Shown: positions 36,070 to 48,165, counted from the first letter of the stretch. The stretch is DNA of 64,000 nt from Mycobacterium paragordonae (GCF_003614435.1 NZ_CP025546.1:6200001-6264000); one strand, 5' to 3'. Notes: generated by a model from the sequence alone, not told the origin. A program made the numbers and translations.

Positions 36070-37812
36070 ATGGTGGAATCGCCCTCCCCAACGGCCCTGA
36101 ATCCCGCCGCTTCTCTGGCCACATCCGCGGACGCGCTGCGCAGCGAGTACGACGTGGTGATCCTGGGCTCCGGTTACGGCGGCGCCATCACCGCCGCGCG
36201 CCTCGGGGTGGCTAATGCACGGGCCGGGGGGAAACTGCGCATCGCCGTCTTCGAGCGCGGCTCCGAGCATCCGACCGGCACCTTCCCGGAGACCGAGAAA
36301 GCTGCGGCAGCCGAACTGCGTTCACCGCTCAACCCGCTGGGACTGATCGAACTCGAACGCTTCAAGACCATTGACGTCATTCACGCGAACGGACTGGGCG
36401 GCACCTCGCTCATCAACTTCAACGTGGCGATCGTGCCGGACCGCGAGGTGTTCCTCGCGTCGTGGCCCAAAGAGTTTCAACGGCTGGTGGAGCAGGAGCG
36501 CGAGGGGGTCGGCGGCCTCGAGGAGTACTACGGACGGGCGCGGCGCATGCTCGGCGCGGTGCCCTACGCGGAGAACGTGCCGCTGCGTCGCGTCGACGCC
36601 TTCACCCAGATCGCCAAGAACGCCGGAGCCCAGCTACAGCTGCTCAACCTCACCGTCAGCACCGAGGACCGCGTCACCAAATACGGGGTGCAACGCCGGC
36701 GCTGCCCCAACCACGGCGGTGACGGAACCGGCGACAACACCGGCTCGAAGAACACCCTGATGACCAACTACCTGCCGATGGCGGCGCACTTCGGTGTCGA
36801 GCTGTTCGCCGGCATCGAGGCACAGCACGTCGAACCGACCGACGACGGCCGGTGGCGCGTCGTCACCCGTCGCACCGACGGCAAGAACAGCAAGGACACC
36901 GCCGTCATCGCCCGGCAGGTGGTGGTGTCCGCGGGAACCATCGGCTCCAACGGGATCATGCTGCGCTCCGGCAAGGCCGGGCTGCAGCTGTCCACCCGGC
37001 TTGGCAAGAACTTCAGCGGCAACGGCGACAACTTCGGCATCGCCTACAACACCGACATGCAGACCGACACCCAGACCTGGGCCACCACCGACGGCCCACC
37101 ACGCTCGCTGCTGGCCTGCGGGCCCAGCATCACCGCCGCGATGCGCTTCGGCGCCGACCAGTCCGACCTGCGCAAAAGGTTCACGGTCCAGGATCTGTCG
37201 TTGCCCCGCGCGCTGATCGACAGCTTCCGCTTCGGGCTGATGGGCCTGGCCGCGACCAGCTACCGCGACTATCGCAAGGTCAAGCTCGACCGGTGGCGCC
37301 GCGACATCACGTTCAACACCGACGGCGCGATGAACCACTCGCTCGGCTTCCTGATCATGGTGCACGACAACTCCGACGGCGAGCTGGTGCTGCGCAAGAA
37401 CGGCACCGTGCGGATCGACTGGCCCGGTGCACCGACCGAGCTCGTCTACAAGGACGTGGACGCGGTCATGCGGCCGGCCGTCGAGGCCATCGGCGGCACG
37501 TACATCAAGAACCCACGCTGGGACAAGCGGTTCCTGGGCAAGCATCTGATCACCGCGCACCCGATGGGCGGGTGCACCACTGCCGACAACGTCGACGCGG
37601 GCGTGGTCGACCATGCCGGTCGGGTGTTCAGGCCGGACGGCGGCACCTACGACGGGCTCTACGTGTGCGACGCGTCGGTGATCCCGCGCGCCATCGGCGT
37701 CAACCCGTTCCTGACCATCTCGATGTTCGCCGAGCGGACGGCCGAGTTGATGCGCGAGGAGCTCGGGCTGCCCGGTTATGACCCGTCCCTGGAAGGCGAC
37801 GACCACGCCTGA
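36070..37812 (+). CDS. GMC-family FAD oxidoreductase, cholesterol-oxidase-like
   Basis: 580 residues from ATG 36070, with TTGGAGG eight bases upstream. N-terminal Rossmann FAD site YDVVILGSGYGGAITAARL with GxGxxG, GLGGTSLINFNVAI matching the GMC glycine-rich segment, a FAD-domain VVVSAGTIGSNGIML, and C-terminal HPMGGCTTADNVDAGVVDH and VCDASVIPRAIGVNPFLTI, typical of GMC enzymes with the catalytic His/Asn region. It differs strongly from M. tuberculosis ChoD (Rv3409c) in the N-terminal half, so cholesterol as substrate is not shown. It ends at a shared terminator facing an unrecognised gene. Confidence 0.85.
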   Translation: MVESPSPTALNPAASLATSADALRSEYDVVILGSGYGGAITAARLGVANARAGGKLRIAVFERGSEHPTGTFPETEKAAAAELRSPLNPLGLIELERFKTIDVIHANGLGGTSLINFNVAIVPDREVFLASWPKEFQRLVEQEREGVGGLEEYYGRARRMLGAVPYAENVPLRRVDAFTQIAKNAGAQLQLLNLTVSTEDRVTKYGVQRRRCPNHGGDGTGDNTGSKNTLMTNYLPMAAHFGVELFAGIEAQHVEPTDDGRWRVVTRRTDGKNSKDTAVIARQVVVSAGTIGSNGIMLRSGKAGLQLSTRLGKNFSGNGDNFGIAYNTDMQTDTQTWATTDGPPRSLLACGPSITAAMRFGADQSDLRKRFTVQDLSLPRALIDSFRFGLMGLAATSYRDYRKVKLDRWRRDITFNTDGAMNHSLGFLIMVHDNSDGELVLRKNGTVRIDWPGAPTELVYKDVDAVMRPAVEAIGGTYIKNPRWDKRFLGKHLITAHPMGGCTTADNVDAGVVDHAGRVFRPDGGTYDGLYVCDASVIPRAIGVNPFLTISMFAERTAELMREELGLPGYDPSLEGDDHA

Positions 37813-37826
37813 GTAACCCGGGCACC

Positions 37827-37869
37827 AAAAAGCCGGCCGGGGAGATCGTGATCACCGCGGCCGGCTTTT
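37827..37869. terminator. Bidirectional terminator
   Basis: Inverted repeat AAAAGCCGGCC (37828-37838) and GGCCGGCTTTT (37859-37869) with a 20-base loop. Transcripts from either side gain a T-run after the stem. It serves both the GMC gene and the convergent gene at 37881. Confidence 0.85.
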
Positions 37870-37880
37870 GTTGTTGCCAC

Positions 37881-38489
37881 TCAGGTGCGCAGCGCGAAGA
37901 AACCGATCATCTCGTAGTGGTCCCGCGGCAGGCGGAACAGGATCTTGCCCAGATACGTGCCGGGCACCACCTCGACCAGTTCGTCGCGGATGCTGCGGAT
38001 GATGACGTAAGGGTTCTCCTTCACGTCGGAGTAGTCGATGACCATGACCTGGACGTCCGGGTCCAGTTTGCCGGCGTCCTGATAGGTCTTGAAGTCGAAG
38101 GCGAGCTTGCCGTCGGCGGCGTCCTTCATCTTGTACAGCGGCCACAGCAGCTTTGACGGCAGCTTGGCGTTGGAGGTCATCCGGTTGTCGCCGGTGCCGG
38201 CGGCCAGATCGAAACGCTTGCCCTGCCACGGCATCCACAGGCTGGTGACGAAGCGGGCCGCGGCGTCGACGACCTGATTGGTGGTGGTCATGACCAGGAT
38301 GCCGTCGGTCGGTCCGTCCAGATCTCCCGGCGGGGTGCCCTTGCGGAAGATTGCGTCGAGTTCCGCCTCGGCTCCCGCGCTATCGGACTTCGCTCGTTCT
38401 TTGAGGTCGACGATCCATTGCCAGGCCTCCTGCGCCGCCTCCCGCTTTCGGAGGTCGGAGACCCGGGATTCGGTTGCTTCAATCGACAT
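37881..38489 (-). CDS. Conserved-looking soluble protein of 202 residues, not recognised
   Basis: 202 residues from ATG 38489 with AAGGG upstream. No signal peptide or membrane segment. Features: an amphipathic N-terminal helix (RKREAAQEAWQWIVDLKERAK), a Gly-Pro loop (GTPPGDLDGPTDGILV), then a mostly beta second half that repeatedly places aromatic residues in strands (WPWQGKRFDLAAG, LAFDFKTYQDA, PYVIIRSIRDELVEVVPGTYLGKILFR). The pattern suggests a beta-barrel, possibly a lipid- or steroid-binding lipocalin-like fold, but that is a guess. It is convergent with the GMC oxidoreductase and upstream of no other gene. M. tuberculosis has nothing at this place. Confidence 0.65.
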   Translation of the reverse strand: MSIEATESRVSDLRKREAAQEAWQWIVDLKERAKSDSAGAEAELDAIFRKGTPPGDLDGPTDGILVMTTTNQVVDAAARFVTSLWMPWQGKRFDLAAGTGDNRMTSNAKLPSKLLWPLYKMKDAADGKLAFDFKTYQDAGKLDPDVQVMVIDYSDVKENPYVIIRSIRDELVEVVPGTYLGKILFRLPRDHYEMIGFFALRT

Positions 38490-38653
38490 TTCATACCCTT
38501 ATCTGTAAGCGGAGCGCGATGGCCCAGATGTTAACCCCGTCACAGCGGAATTGGAACAGCTTCAGCAAACTGAATCGCAGCCGTTTGTAATCGACAAATT
38601 CAACCGACGAATGAAAATTCGGCCCTCGTGTAAAGCCGATTGACAGGCGCCGG

Positions 38654-39220
38654 CTAAAGCCAGGTGTCGTCCGTGGTCGTGGTCAGAAACGCTTCCAGGT
38701 CGTCTCGCCATTGCGCCGGCGTCGTCTTGTCCGGCTCGATTCCGGTATAGGAACCGCGGTAGAACAGCAGCGGGCGCGGCTTGATCTGAGGCACCTCGGA
38801 CAGCGAATTCACCGCGCCGAAAACCACGAAGTGGTCACCGCCGTCGTGCACCGACGCCACCGTGCAGTCGATGTAGGCCAGCGACCCGTCGATGATCGGC
38901 GATCCGAGTTCCGAAGTGTGCCAATCGATTCCGGCGAACTTGTCGGGCTCTCTGGATCCGAAGCGGGCCGAGACATGCTTTTGCGCCTCGGTGAGCACGT
39001 TGACGCAGAACCGTCCGCTGGCCTCGATGGCCTGCCAGGACCGCGACACCTTGGTGGGGCAGAACAACACCAGGGGTGGGTCCAGCGACAGCGCGGCGAA
39101 CGATTGGCAGGCGAAGCCGATCGGCACATCGTCGTGCACGGTGGTGATGATGGTGATCCCGGTGCAGAACTGACCAAGCACGGAGCGGAACGCGCGCGGG
39201 TCAATCGGCGCAGCAGTCAT
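38654..39220 (-). CDS. hsaB: Flavin reductase HsaB
   Basis: 188 residues, a flavin-reductase (RutF/HpaC-like) fold: SFAALSLDPPLVLFCPTK and GRFCVNVL at the flavin site, then HDGGDHFVVFGAV. It supplies reduced FMN to HsaA for hydroxylation of 3-HSA to 3,4-DHSA, the catechol of the steroid A ring. Last gene of the hsaA-hsaD-hsaC-hsaB unit, 19 bases after hsaC. M. tuberculosis counterpart Rv3567c is of the same size. Confidence 0.93.
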   Translation of the reverse strand: MTAAPIDPRAFRSVLGQFCTGITIITTVHDDVPIGFACQSFAALSLDPPLVLFCPTKVSRSWQAIEASGRFCVNVLTEAQKHVSARFGSREPDKFAGIDWHTSELGSPIIDGSLAYIDCTVASVHDGGDHFVVFGAVNSLSEVPQIKPRPLLFYRGSYTGIEPDKTTPAQWRDDLEAFLTTTTDDTWL

Positions 39221-39239
39221 TCCTGATCATTCCTGGAGG

Positions 39240-42195
<2,956 letters not shown>

Positions 42196-42234
42196 TGACG
42201 TATGCCTCCTGGGAGTGCTGACTTACAGAAAGAC

Positions 42235-42248
42235 TAGAACACGTTCCG
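42235..42248. promoter_or_regulatory. KstR operator of the hsa operon
   Basis: TAGAACACGTTCCG fits the KstR consensus (T-NN-AAC-NN-GTT-NN-A) except for the last base. It lies upstream of hsaA, on the side of the divergent pair nearer to it. Confidence 0.75.
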
Positions 42249-42302
42249 ATTTGTGTCGAGCAGGGTATTCCTGCGGCTGGTAGAGATGCGAATCGGGTTT
42301 TC

Positions 42303-42316
42303 TATAACATGTTCTA
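42303..42316. promoter_or_regulatory. KstR operator of kshB
   Basis: TATAACATGTTCTA fits the KstR consensus at all fixed positions. It lies 26 bases before the kshB start codon and would cover its promoter. Confidence 0.8.
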
Positions 42317-42341
42317 GTTGATACCGAAGAGAGGAAGCGCC

Positions 42342-43421
42342 TTGACCGAGGCGGATCTGGACCGAGCGCCCGACGAGCCCCTGGGCGACCATGTTTTGGA
42401 GCTGCAGATCGCCGAGGTTGTCGCCGAAACCGACGACGCGCGGTCGTTGGTGTTCGAGGCACCCAGCGATGCACCCGTGCCGGCCGAGCGGCTGCGTTAC
42501 GCGCCCGGTCAGTTCCTGACGCTGCGGGTGCCCAGCGACCGCACCGGCTCGGTGGCCCGCTGCTACTCCCTGTGCAGTTCGCCGTTCACCGACGACGCGC
42601 TGACGGTGACCGTCAAGCGGACCGTCGACGGTTACGCGTCCAACTGGCTGTGCGACCACGCCCACAAGGGCATGCGCATCCACGTGCTGGCCCCCTCGGG
42701 CACTTTCGTGCCCAAGACGCTGGACGACGACTTCCTGCTGCTCGCCGCAGGCAGCGGGATCACCCCGATCATGTCCATCTGCAAATCGGCGCTGTCGCAG
42801 GGCAGCGGTCAGGTGACGCTCGTCTACGCCAACCGCGACGACCGCTCGGTCATCTTCCGGGACGCGCTGCGCGAGCTGGCCACCAAATACCCCGACCGGC
42901 TCACGGTGGTGCACTGGCTGGAGTCGCTGCAGGGACTGCCGAGCGCGGCCGCGCTCGCGTCGCTGGCCGCCCCGTTCACCAGCCGGCCGGCCTTCATCTG
43001 CGGGCCCGGCCCCTTCATGGAGGCGGCACGCCTGGCCCTGGAAGCGCTGAAAGTTCCTGCGCAACAGGTGCACATCGAGGTGTTCAAGTCCCTGGAGTCG
43101 GATCCGTTCGCGGCCGTCAAGATCGAGGACGACGGCGACGAGGCACCGGCGACCGCGGTGGTGGAACTCGATGGCGAAACCCACACCGTGTCCTGGCCGC
43201 GCAGCGCCAAGCTGCTCGACGTCCTGCTGGCCCAGGGCCTGGACGCGCCGTTCTCGTGCCGGGAGGGCCACTGCGGCGCCTGCGCCTGCACCTTGCGCAG
43301 CGGCAAAGTGAGCATGGAGGTCAACGACGTGCTCGAACAGCAGGACCTCGACGACGGGCTAATTCTGGCCTGTCAATCTCACCCGGAATCTGATTCGGTA
43401 GAAGTGACCTACGACGAGTAG
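42342..43421 (+). CDS. kshB: 3-ketosteroid 9-alpha-hydroxylase reductase KshB
   Basis: 359 residues from TTG 42342, with GAGGAA six bases before. An ATG at 42318 is rejected because it lies at the KstR operator and adds non-conserved residues. FAD domain (RCYSLCSSP), NAD domain (GSGITPIMSICKSAL, then FICGPGPFM), and C-terminal 2Fe-2S ferredoxin (SCREGHCGACACTL, last Cys in ILACQSH). It passes electrons to KshA for 9-alpha-hydroxylation, which opens ring B. Listed as hmp in older annotation of Rv3571. Confidence 0.94.
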   Translation: MTEADLDRAPDEPLGDHVLELQIAEVVAETDDARSLVFEAPSDAPVPAERLRYAPGQFLTLRVPSDRTGSVARCYSLCSSPFTDDALTVTVKRTVDGYASNWLCDHAHKGMRIHVLAPSGTFVPKTLDDDFLLLAAGSGITPIMSICKSALSQGSGQVTLVYANRDDRSVIFRDALRELATKYPDRLTVVHWLESLQGLPSAAALASLAAPFTSRPAFICGPGPFMEAARLALEALKVPAQQVHIEVFKSLESDPFAAVKIEDDGDEAPATAVVELDGETHTVSWPRSAKLLDVLLAQGLDAPFSCREGHCGACACTLRSGKVSMEVNDVLEQQDLDDGLILACQSHPESDSVEVTYDE

Positions 43422-43467
43422 TCGCGGGGATAGGTTCTGCTTGGCGATCGGCGGGAAGGGGAGCAGG

Positions 43468-43998
43468 ATGAAGCGGCTGTTACCGGGTCTGGCGCTGGGT
43501 GGGCTGCTGGTGGGGTTGACGCCCGCTCCAATGGCTTTGGCCGCCAGCAATACCGCGACCACGCTCTTCCCGGTGGATGACGCAACCCAGATCCAGACGC
43601 ACAGCTTCGTCGACTGCCACGGCAACGGCAGCTGCGACTTCGTCGCGGGGGCAAACTTGATGACGCCCGATGGACCGGCGGGTTTCCCGCCTGGCTTGTG
43701 GGCGCGCCAGACCACCGAGATCCGATCCAACAGCCGGGTGGCCTATCTGGATGCCCACGCGACCAGCCAGTTCGAGCGGGTGATGAAGACCGGCGGGGGC
43801 GACGTGATCACCACCGTCTACTTCGGCGAGGGACCGCCGGACAAGTACCAGACCACTGGCGTCATCGACTCGACGAGCTGGTCGACGGGCCAGCCGATGA
43901 CCAACGTGATGGTCTTCGTGTGCACCCACATGCAGGTGGTCTACTCGGGCGTCAACCTCACCTCGCCCAGTACCTGCGCGCAGACGAACTTCGCTTGA
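43468..43998 (+). CDS. Small exported protein, Rv3572-like
   Basis: 176 residues from ATG 43468 (GGGGAG upstream), the same length as M. tuberculosis Rv3572 at this position. A signal peptide with a basic start and hydrophobic core (LLPGLALGGLLVGLTPAPMALA) and likely Ala-x-Ala cleavage precedes a secreted domain with four or more cysteines (FVDCHGNGSCDF, VFVCTHM, SPSTCAQ), probably two disulfides. No known catalytic motif; family function unknown. It lies 46 bases after kshB on the same strand, so it may be cotranscribed from the KstR-controlled promoter. Confidence 0.8.
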   Translation: MKRLLPGLALGGLLVGLTPAPMALAASNTATTLFPVDDATQIQTHSFVDCHGNGSCDFVAGANLMTPDGPAGFPPGLWARQTTEIRSNSRVAYLDAHATSQFERVMKTGGGDVITTVYFGEGPPDKYQTTGVIDSTSWSTGQPMTNVMVFVCTHMQVVYSGVNLTSPSTCAQTNFA

Positions 43999-44074
43999 TT
44001 CGCCGAGATTGCCATCACGGCTGCGACTGGACGCCGAACTACGGCCGTAGCGGCCATCTCGCGGTGAAGCCGAT

Positions 44075-46186
44075 CTACCGCGGCAACCCCAACAACCGCT
44101 CCGCAGCCACGGTGAGCAAGATCTGCTCGGTTCCTCCGGCGATCGTCAAACACCGCGTATTCAAGAAGTCGAACACCGCGCGGTTGCGCACCAGCCCGCC
44201 GCCATCTGACACGTCCATGGTGAATTCGGCTAGCTCCTGCCGGTAGCGCACCCCGATCAACTTCCGCACGCTGGACTGCGCACCGGGGTCCTTGCCACCG
44301 ACGGCCAGCATGGCGATGCGCTGGTCCAGCAGTGCGCCGGCCTGCGCCAGCAGAATCAACCTGGCCAGCCGATCCTGTTGCGCCGCATCGAGATCCAGCC
44401 CGGCCAGTACCCGTAGCAGCTCTTCCATGGGATTACCCAAGGCGGTTCCGCTGGCCATCGCGATCCGCTCGTTCGCCAGTGTGGTGCGGGCCAGCCGCCA
44501 GCCGTCATTGACCGAACCGACCACCATCTCGTCGGGCACGAACACGTTGTCCAGGAAGACCTCGTTGAAAAGCGAGTCACCGGTGATCTCGCGCAGCGGC
44601 CGGATCTCGATCCCCGGCGCCTTCATGTCGACCAGAAAGTAGGTGATGCCTTTGTGTTTCGGCACCTCCGGGTCCGTCCGGGCCAGGCACACCCCCCAGG
44701 CGGCCTTCTGCGCGGCCGACGTCCAGACCTTCTGCCCGGTGAGCAGCCAGCCACCGTCTCCGCGCACGGCTTTGGTGCGCAGCGACGCCAGGTCTGACCC
44801 GGCGCCCGGCTCGGAAAACAGCTGACACCACAGGAAGTCACCACGCAGCGTCGCGGGCACGAACCGCTCGATCTGTTCGGGCGTGCCGTGCTCGAGGATG
44901 GTCGGCGCCGCCCACCACCCGATCACCAGGTCCGGCCGCTCGACTCCGGCTGCCGCCATCTCCTCGTCGATCAGCAACTGCTCGGCCGGCCCCGCCCCAC
45001 GCCCGTACGGCGCCGGCCAGTGCGGCGCCTGCAGCCCGGCCTCGGCCAGGGCCACCTGTCGCTTCTCCGCCGGCAGCGCGGCCACCTCGGCGACGGCCGC
45101 GGCGATCTCGGGGCGCTGGCCCTCGACCTCAGTCAGGTCGATGGACAGTTTGCGCCGCACGCCTTCCTGGGTCAGCGCGGCGACCCGGCGCAGCCAGTGT
45201 TCCAGTCCGCCCAGGAATCGGCTGATGCTGTGGGCGCGGCGCAGGTAGAGATGCGCGTCGTGTTCCCAGGTGCAGCCGATTCCGCCGAGCACCTGAATGC
45301 AGTCTTTGACGTTGGCCTTGGCCGCGGCGATCCCGATGCTCGCGGCAGCCGCCGCGGCGATGGCGAACTGCGACGAATCCGATTCGGAGGCCGCCCTGGC
45401 CGCATCACTGGCGGCCACCTCGGCCTGCTCGGCGCGGCACAGCATCTCCGCGCAGATGTGCTTGATCGCCTGGAAACTGCCGATCGGCTTGCCGAACTGC
45501 TCGCGCACCTTCGCGTAGGCGACGGCGGTTTCCAGCGCGTACCGGGTCACCCCGGCGGCTTCGGCGGCCAGCAGGGTCGCGGCCAGGTCGCGCAGGCCGG
45601 GAGCCTCCACCACCGTGGCCGCCACCGACGTCAGCTCCACCCGTGCCAGCGGCCGGGAGAAGTCCGCGGCCTCCAACGGTTCGAGCGCCACCCCGTCGGC
45701 GTCCAGATCGATGAGCACCCACGAATCGCCGGCGGGCGCCAGCAACATCCCGCCGGCCGCGGCGCCGAGCGCAAAAGGAATTGAACCGGACGCCGCCTGT
45801 CCGTCCAGGGAAACGCCGCCCTCGAGCGCCAGCCCGGCGAAGCGTTCACCGGACATCAGCGCGTCCAGCACCCCGGGATCGGTGACGACCAGGGTGGCCA
45901 GCGCCGTCGTGGCGACCGGCCCCGGCACCAGCGCCTTGGCGGCCTCTTCGACCATGGCGCACAGGTCGCTGATGCTGCCGCCGGCGCCGCCGGCGTCCTC
46001 GTCGACCGCGACTCCGAAAAGCCCGAGGTCGGCAATTCCGGCAAACACCGGGCGCCACGCTTGCGGGTCACCCTGCTCCACAGCGCGGACGGCCAGGCTC
46101 GCTGTCTCCCCCGACACGGCGCTGCGGGCCCAGTCGCGCACCAGCTCGCGTGCCGCGAACTGTTCATCGGTGACGGTCGCTACCAC
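44075..46186 (-). CDS. fadE34: Double-domain acyl-CoA dehydrogenase FadE34
   Basis: 703 residues from GTG 46186, with GGAGGA six bases before. Two fused ACAD-type halves: residues about 1-350 hold a shortened half ending in YAKVREQFGKPIGSFQAIKHICAEM and GGIGCTWEHDAHLYLRRAHS; residues about 370-703 hold a complete-looking half (LFSEPGAGSDLASLRTKA, then IAGGTEQILLTVAAERLLGLPR). The fusion lets one chain replace the heterodimeric steroid side-chain ACADs. M. tuberculosis FadE34 (ChsE3, Rv3573c) acts in steroid side-chain shortening. Divergent from kstR across a perfect KstR box. Confidence 0.93.
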   Translation of the reverse strand: MVATVTDEQFAARELVRDWARSAVSGETASLAVRAVEQGDPQAWRPVFAGIADLGLFGVAVDEDAGGAGGSISDLCAMVEEAAKALVPGPVATTALATLVVTDPGVLDALMSGERFAGLALEGGVSLDGQAASGSIPFALGAAAGGMLLAPAGDSWVLIDLDADGVALEPLEAADFSRPLARVELTSVAATVVEAPGLRDLAATLLAAEAAGVTRYALETAVAYAKVREQFGKPIGSFQAIKHICAEMLCRAEQAEVAASDAARAASESDSSQFAIAAAAAASIGIAAAKANVKDCIQVLGGIGCTWEHDAHLYLRRAHSISRFLGGLEHWLRRVAALTQEGVRRKLSIDLTEVEGQRPEIAAAVAEVAALPAEKRQVALAEAGLQAPHWPAPYGRGAGPAEQLLIDEEMAAAGVERPDLVIGWWAAPTILEHGTPEQIERFVPATLRGDFLWCQLFSEPGAGSDLASLRTKAVRGDGGWLLTGQKVWTSAAQKAAWGVCLARTDPEVPKHKGITYFLVDMKAPGIEIRPLREITGDSLFNEVFLDNVFVPDEMVVGSVNDGWRLARTTLANERIAMASGTALGNPMEELLRVLAGLDLDAAQQDRLARLILLAQAGALLDQRIAMLAVGGKDPGAQSSVRKLIGVRYRQELAEFTMDVSDGGGLVRNRAVFDFLNTRCLTIAGGTEQILLTVAAERLLGLPR

Positions 46187-46239
46187 CAGCAGTCCTCCGC
46201 GTCATCAAATTCACATACCAAGATATCTTTTCTCTACAC

Positions 46240-46253
46240 TAGAACGTGTTCTA
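46240..46253. promoter_or_regulatory. KstR operator between fadE34 and kstR
   Basis: TAGAACGTGTTCTA, matching the KstR consensus at every fixed position and extended by flanking AC/AT. It can regulate both fadE34 (minus strand) and kstR itself (plus strand). Confidence 0.85.
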
Positions 46254-46430
46254 ATAGTGGAACCGATCGACCGTCAAGTCGGTGGTCATCAGGCCAGTAC
46301 ACGACGTTGGCCCGGCGTTAGGGAGGTGGGAGATTTCCGCGAAGAATGCGTATCGTTTGCGATCGAATCGCCCGCACGAGGAGCTGCCTGCCACATGTCG
46401 CCCGACGGCCAACCGCGCGAGGTTGTGAAC

Positions 46431-47030
46431 ATGGCCGTACTGGCTGAGTCCGAGCTGGGCTCGGAAGCACAACGCGAGCGCCGCAAGCGAATCCTGGACG
46501 CCACCATGGCGATTGCATCGAAGGGCGGTTACGAGGCCGTGCAGATGCGTGCGGTGGCGGACCGTGCCGACGTGGCGGTCGGGACGCTCTACCGCTACTT
46601 CCCGTCGAAGGTGCACCTGCTGGTGTCGGCGCTGGGCCGCGAGTTCAGCCGCATCGACGCCAAGACCGACCGTTCCGCGATGGCGGGCGGCACGCCGTTC
46701 GAGCGACTGAGCTTCATGGTGGGCAAGCTCAACCGCGCGATGCAGCGCAATCCGCTGCTGACCGAGGCGATGACGCGCGCGTACGTTTTCGCCGACGCGT
46801 CGGCGGCCAGCGAGGTGGATCAGGTGGAGAAGCTGATCGACAGCATGTTCGCGCGCGCCATGAGCGACGGCGAGCCGACCGAGGACCAGTACCACATCGC
46901 CCGGGTGATCTCGGACGTGTGGCTGTCCAACCTGCTGGCCTGGCTCACCCGTCGCGCCTCGGCCACCGACGTGAGCAAGCGGCTGGACCTGGCCGTGCGC
47001 CTGTTGATCGGCGACCACGAGAACTGCTAG
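46431..47030 (+). CDS. kstR: TetR-family cholesterol-catabolism repressor KstR
   Basis: 199 residues from ATG 46431 (MAVLAESELGSEAQRERRKR), exactly the M. tuberculosis Rv3574 length; an ATG at 46395 could give a 12-residue longer form. HTH at about 20-65 (RILDATMAIASKGGYEAVQM, then ADVAVGTLYRYFPSKVHLL). It represses the steroid ring A/B and side-chain genes and is released by a cholesterol-side-chain CoA thioester. Nearly identical to its orthologue over the visible sequence. Its operators occur at 42235, 42303 and 46240, and perhaps 35876. Confidence 0.95.
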   Translation: MAVLAESELGSEAQRERRKRILDATMAIASKGGYEAVQMRAVADRADVAVGTLYRYFPSKVHLLVSALGREFSRIDAKTDRSAMAGGTPFERLSFMVGKLNRAMQRNPLLTEAMTRAYVFADASAASEVDQVEKLIDSMFARAMSDGEPTEDQYHIARVISDVWLSNLLAWLTRRASATDVSKRLDLAVRLLIGDHENC

Positions 47031-47085
47031 GCCGGTCGCCGGGGGCACCTCCCGCTTGAGGGGGGGACTGGTCGCGACAGTTCGG

Positions 47086-48165
47086 CTAGGCGGGCGGCCC
47101 CGAGGTACGCCCCCGGATCAGTTCGGTGGGGAGCAGTTCGACCGCGGGCAGCCCGGACCGCGGCGGCTTGAGCACCAGTTCACCCGCCCGGCGGCCCTTC
47201 TGCAGGCTCGGCTGCGCGACCGTGGTCAGGCCGCGGCTCAGCGCGTCCTCGACACCGTCGAACCCGGTGACCGTCAGTTGCCCGGGCACGTAAATGCCAT
47301 GTGCGCGAAGGTAATCCATAGCCGACAGGGCCAGGATGTCGGCCGTGCACATCAGCGCGGTGATGCGGGGATTCGCTTCCAGGGCCACCTTGGCGGCGTC
47401 GCCGCCGGAGGTCGGCAGGTGCTCGTAGCTCTCCACCACGGTCAGCGAGTCGGGATTCACGCCGGCGGCCGTCATCGCCTCCCAGACACCGATGATGCGT
47501 TCGCGCTGCACGTCGAAGGTCGGCGAGTTCAGCCGTTCGGGGTCCACCAGGCCCTGCCGCCGGTCCCGGCCCAGCCGCATGGTCAGCAACCCGATCTCCC
47601 GGTGCCCCAACCCCAGCACGTACTCGGCCAGCTCGCGCATCGCCGCCCGGTCGTCGATGCCCACCCGGGACACCCCCGGCAGGTCCACCGGTTGATCGAC
47701 CACCACCACCGGTAACCGCCGCTGCAGGACCACCTGCAGATACGGGTCGTCGTCGCGCACCGAATAGACCACGAACCCGTCCACCCCGGCCCCCAGCACG
47801 GCCGACGTGCCGTCCTCGATGCTGCGGTTGGGACCCACCGCCACCAGCAGCAGTCCCTGTCCCAGCTCCTCACACGACTGCGCCACTCCCGCAACGAAAT
47901 CGCGTGCGGCCGGGTCGCTGAAGGAGTAGGTCAGCGGTTCGGTCATCACCAGACCGACCGCGCCGGCCTTGCGGGTGCGCAGGGAACGCGCCACCGGGTC
48001 GGGTCCCGCGTAGCCCAGCCGCTTGGCCGTCGCGAACACCCGGTCACGGAGTTCTGGCGAGAGCTGATCCGGCCGGTTGAAGGCGTTCGAGATCGTGGTG
48101 CGCGACACTTTGAGCTCGGCTGCCAACGACGCCAGAGTCGCCCGCCTGCGCGGTGTGGGACTCAC
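47086..48165 (-). CDS. LacI/GalR-family transcriptional regulator
   Basis: 359 residues from GTG 48165, the same length as Rv3575c. N-terminal LacI HTH (TLASLAAELKVSRTTISNAFNRPDQLS) and hinge, then a two-lobe periplasmic-binding-protein-like effector domain (GLVMTEPLTYSFSDPAARDFVAGVAQ, VDGFVVYSVRDDDPY, TALMCTADILALSAMDYLRAHG). A small sugar-like effector is expected from the family, but no sugar genes adjoin. It is convergent with kstR and divergent from znuA. Confidence 0.88.
   Translation of the reverse strand: MSPTPRRRATLASLAAELKVSRTTISNAFNRPDQLSPELRDRVFATAKRLGYAGPDPVARSLRTRKAGAVGLVMTEPLTYSFSDPAARDFVAGVAQSCEELGQGLLLVAVGPNRSIEDGTSAVLGAGVDGFVVYSVRDDDPYLQVVLQRRLPVVVVDQPVDLPGVSRVGIDDRAAMRELAEYVLGLGHREIGLLTMRLGRDRRQGLVDPERLNSPTFDVQRERIIGVWEAMTAAGVNPDSLTVVESYEHLPTSGGDAAKVALEANPRITALMCTADILALSAMDYLRAHGIYVPGQLTVTGFDGVEDALSRGLTTVAQPSLQKGRRAGELVLKPPRSGLPAVELLPTELIRGRTSGPPA

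Noticed and set aside
36070..37812. Calling the GMC oxidoreductase ChoD
   Set aside because: Only general GMC motifs match; the N-terminal half differs clearly from the remembered ChoD sequence.
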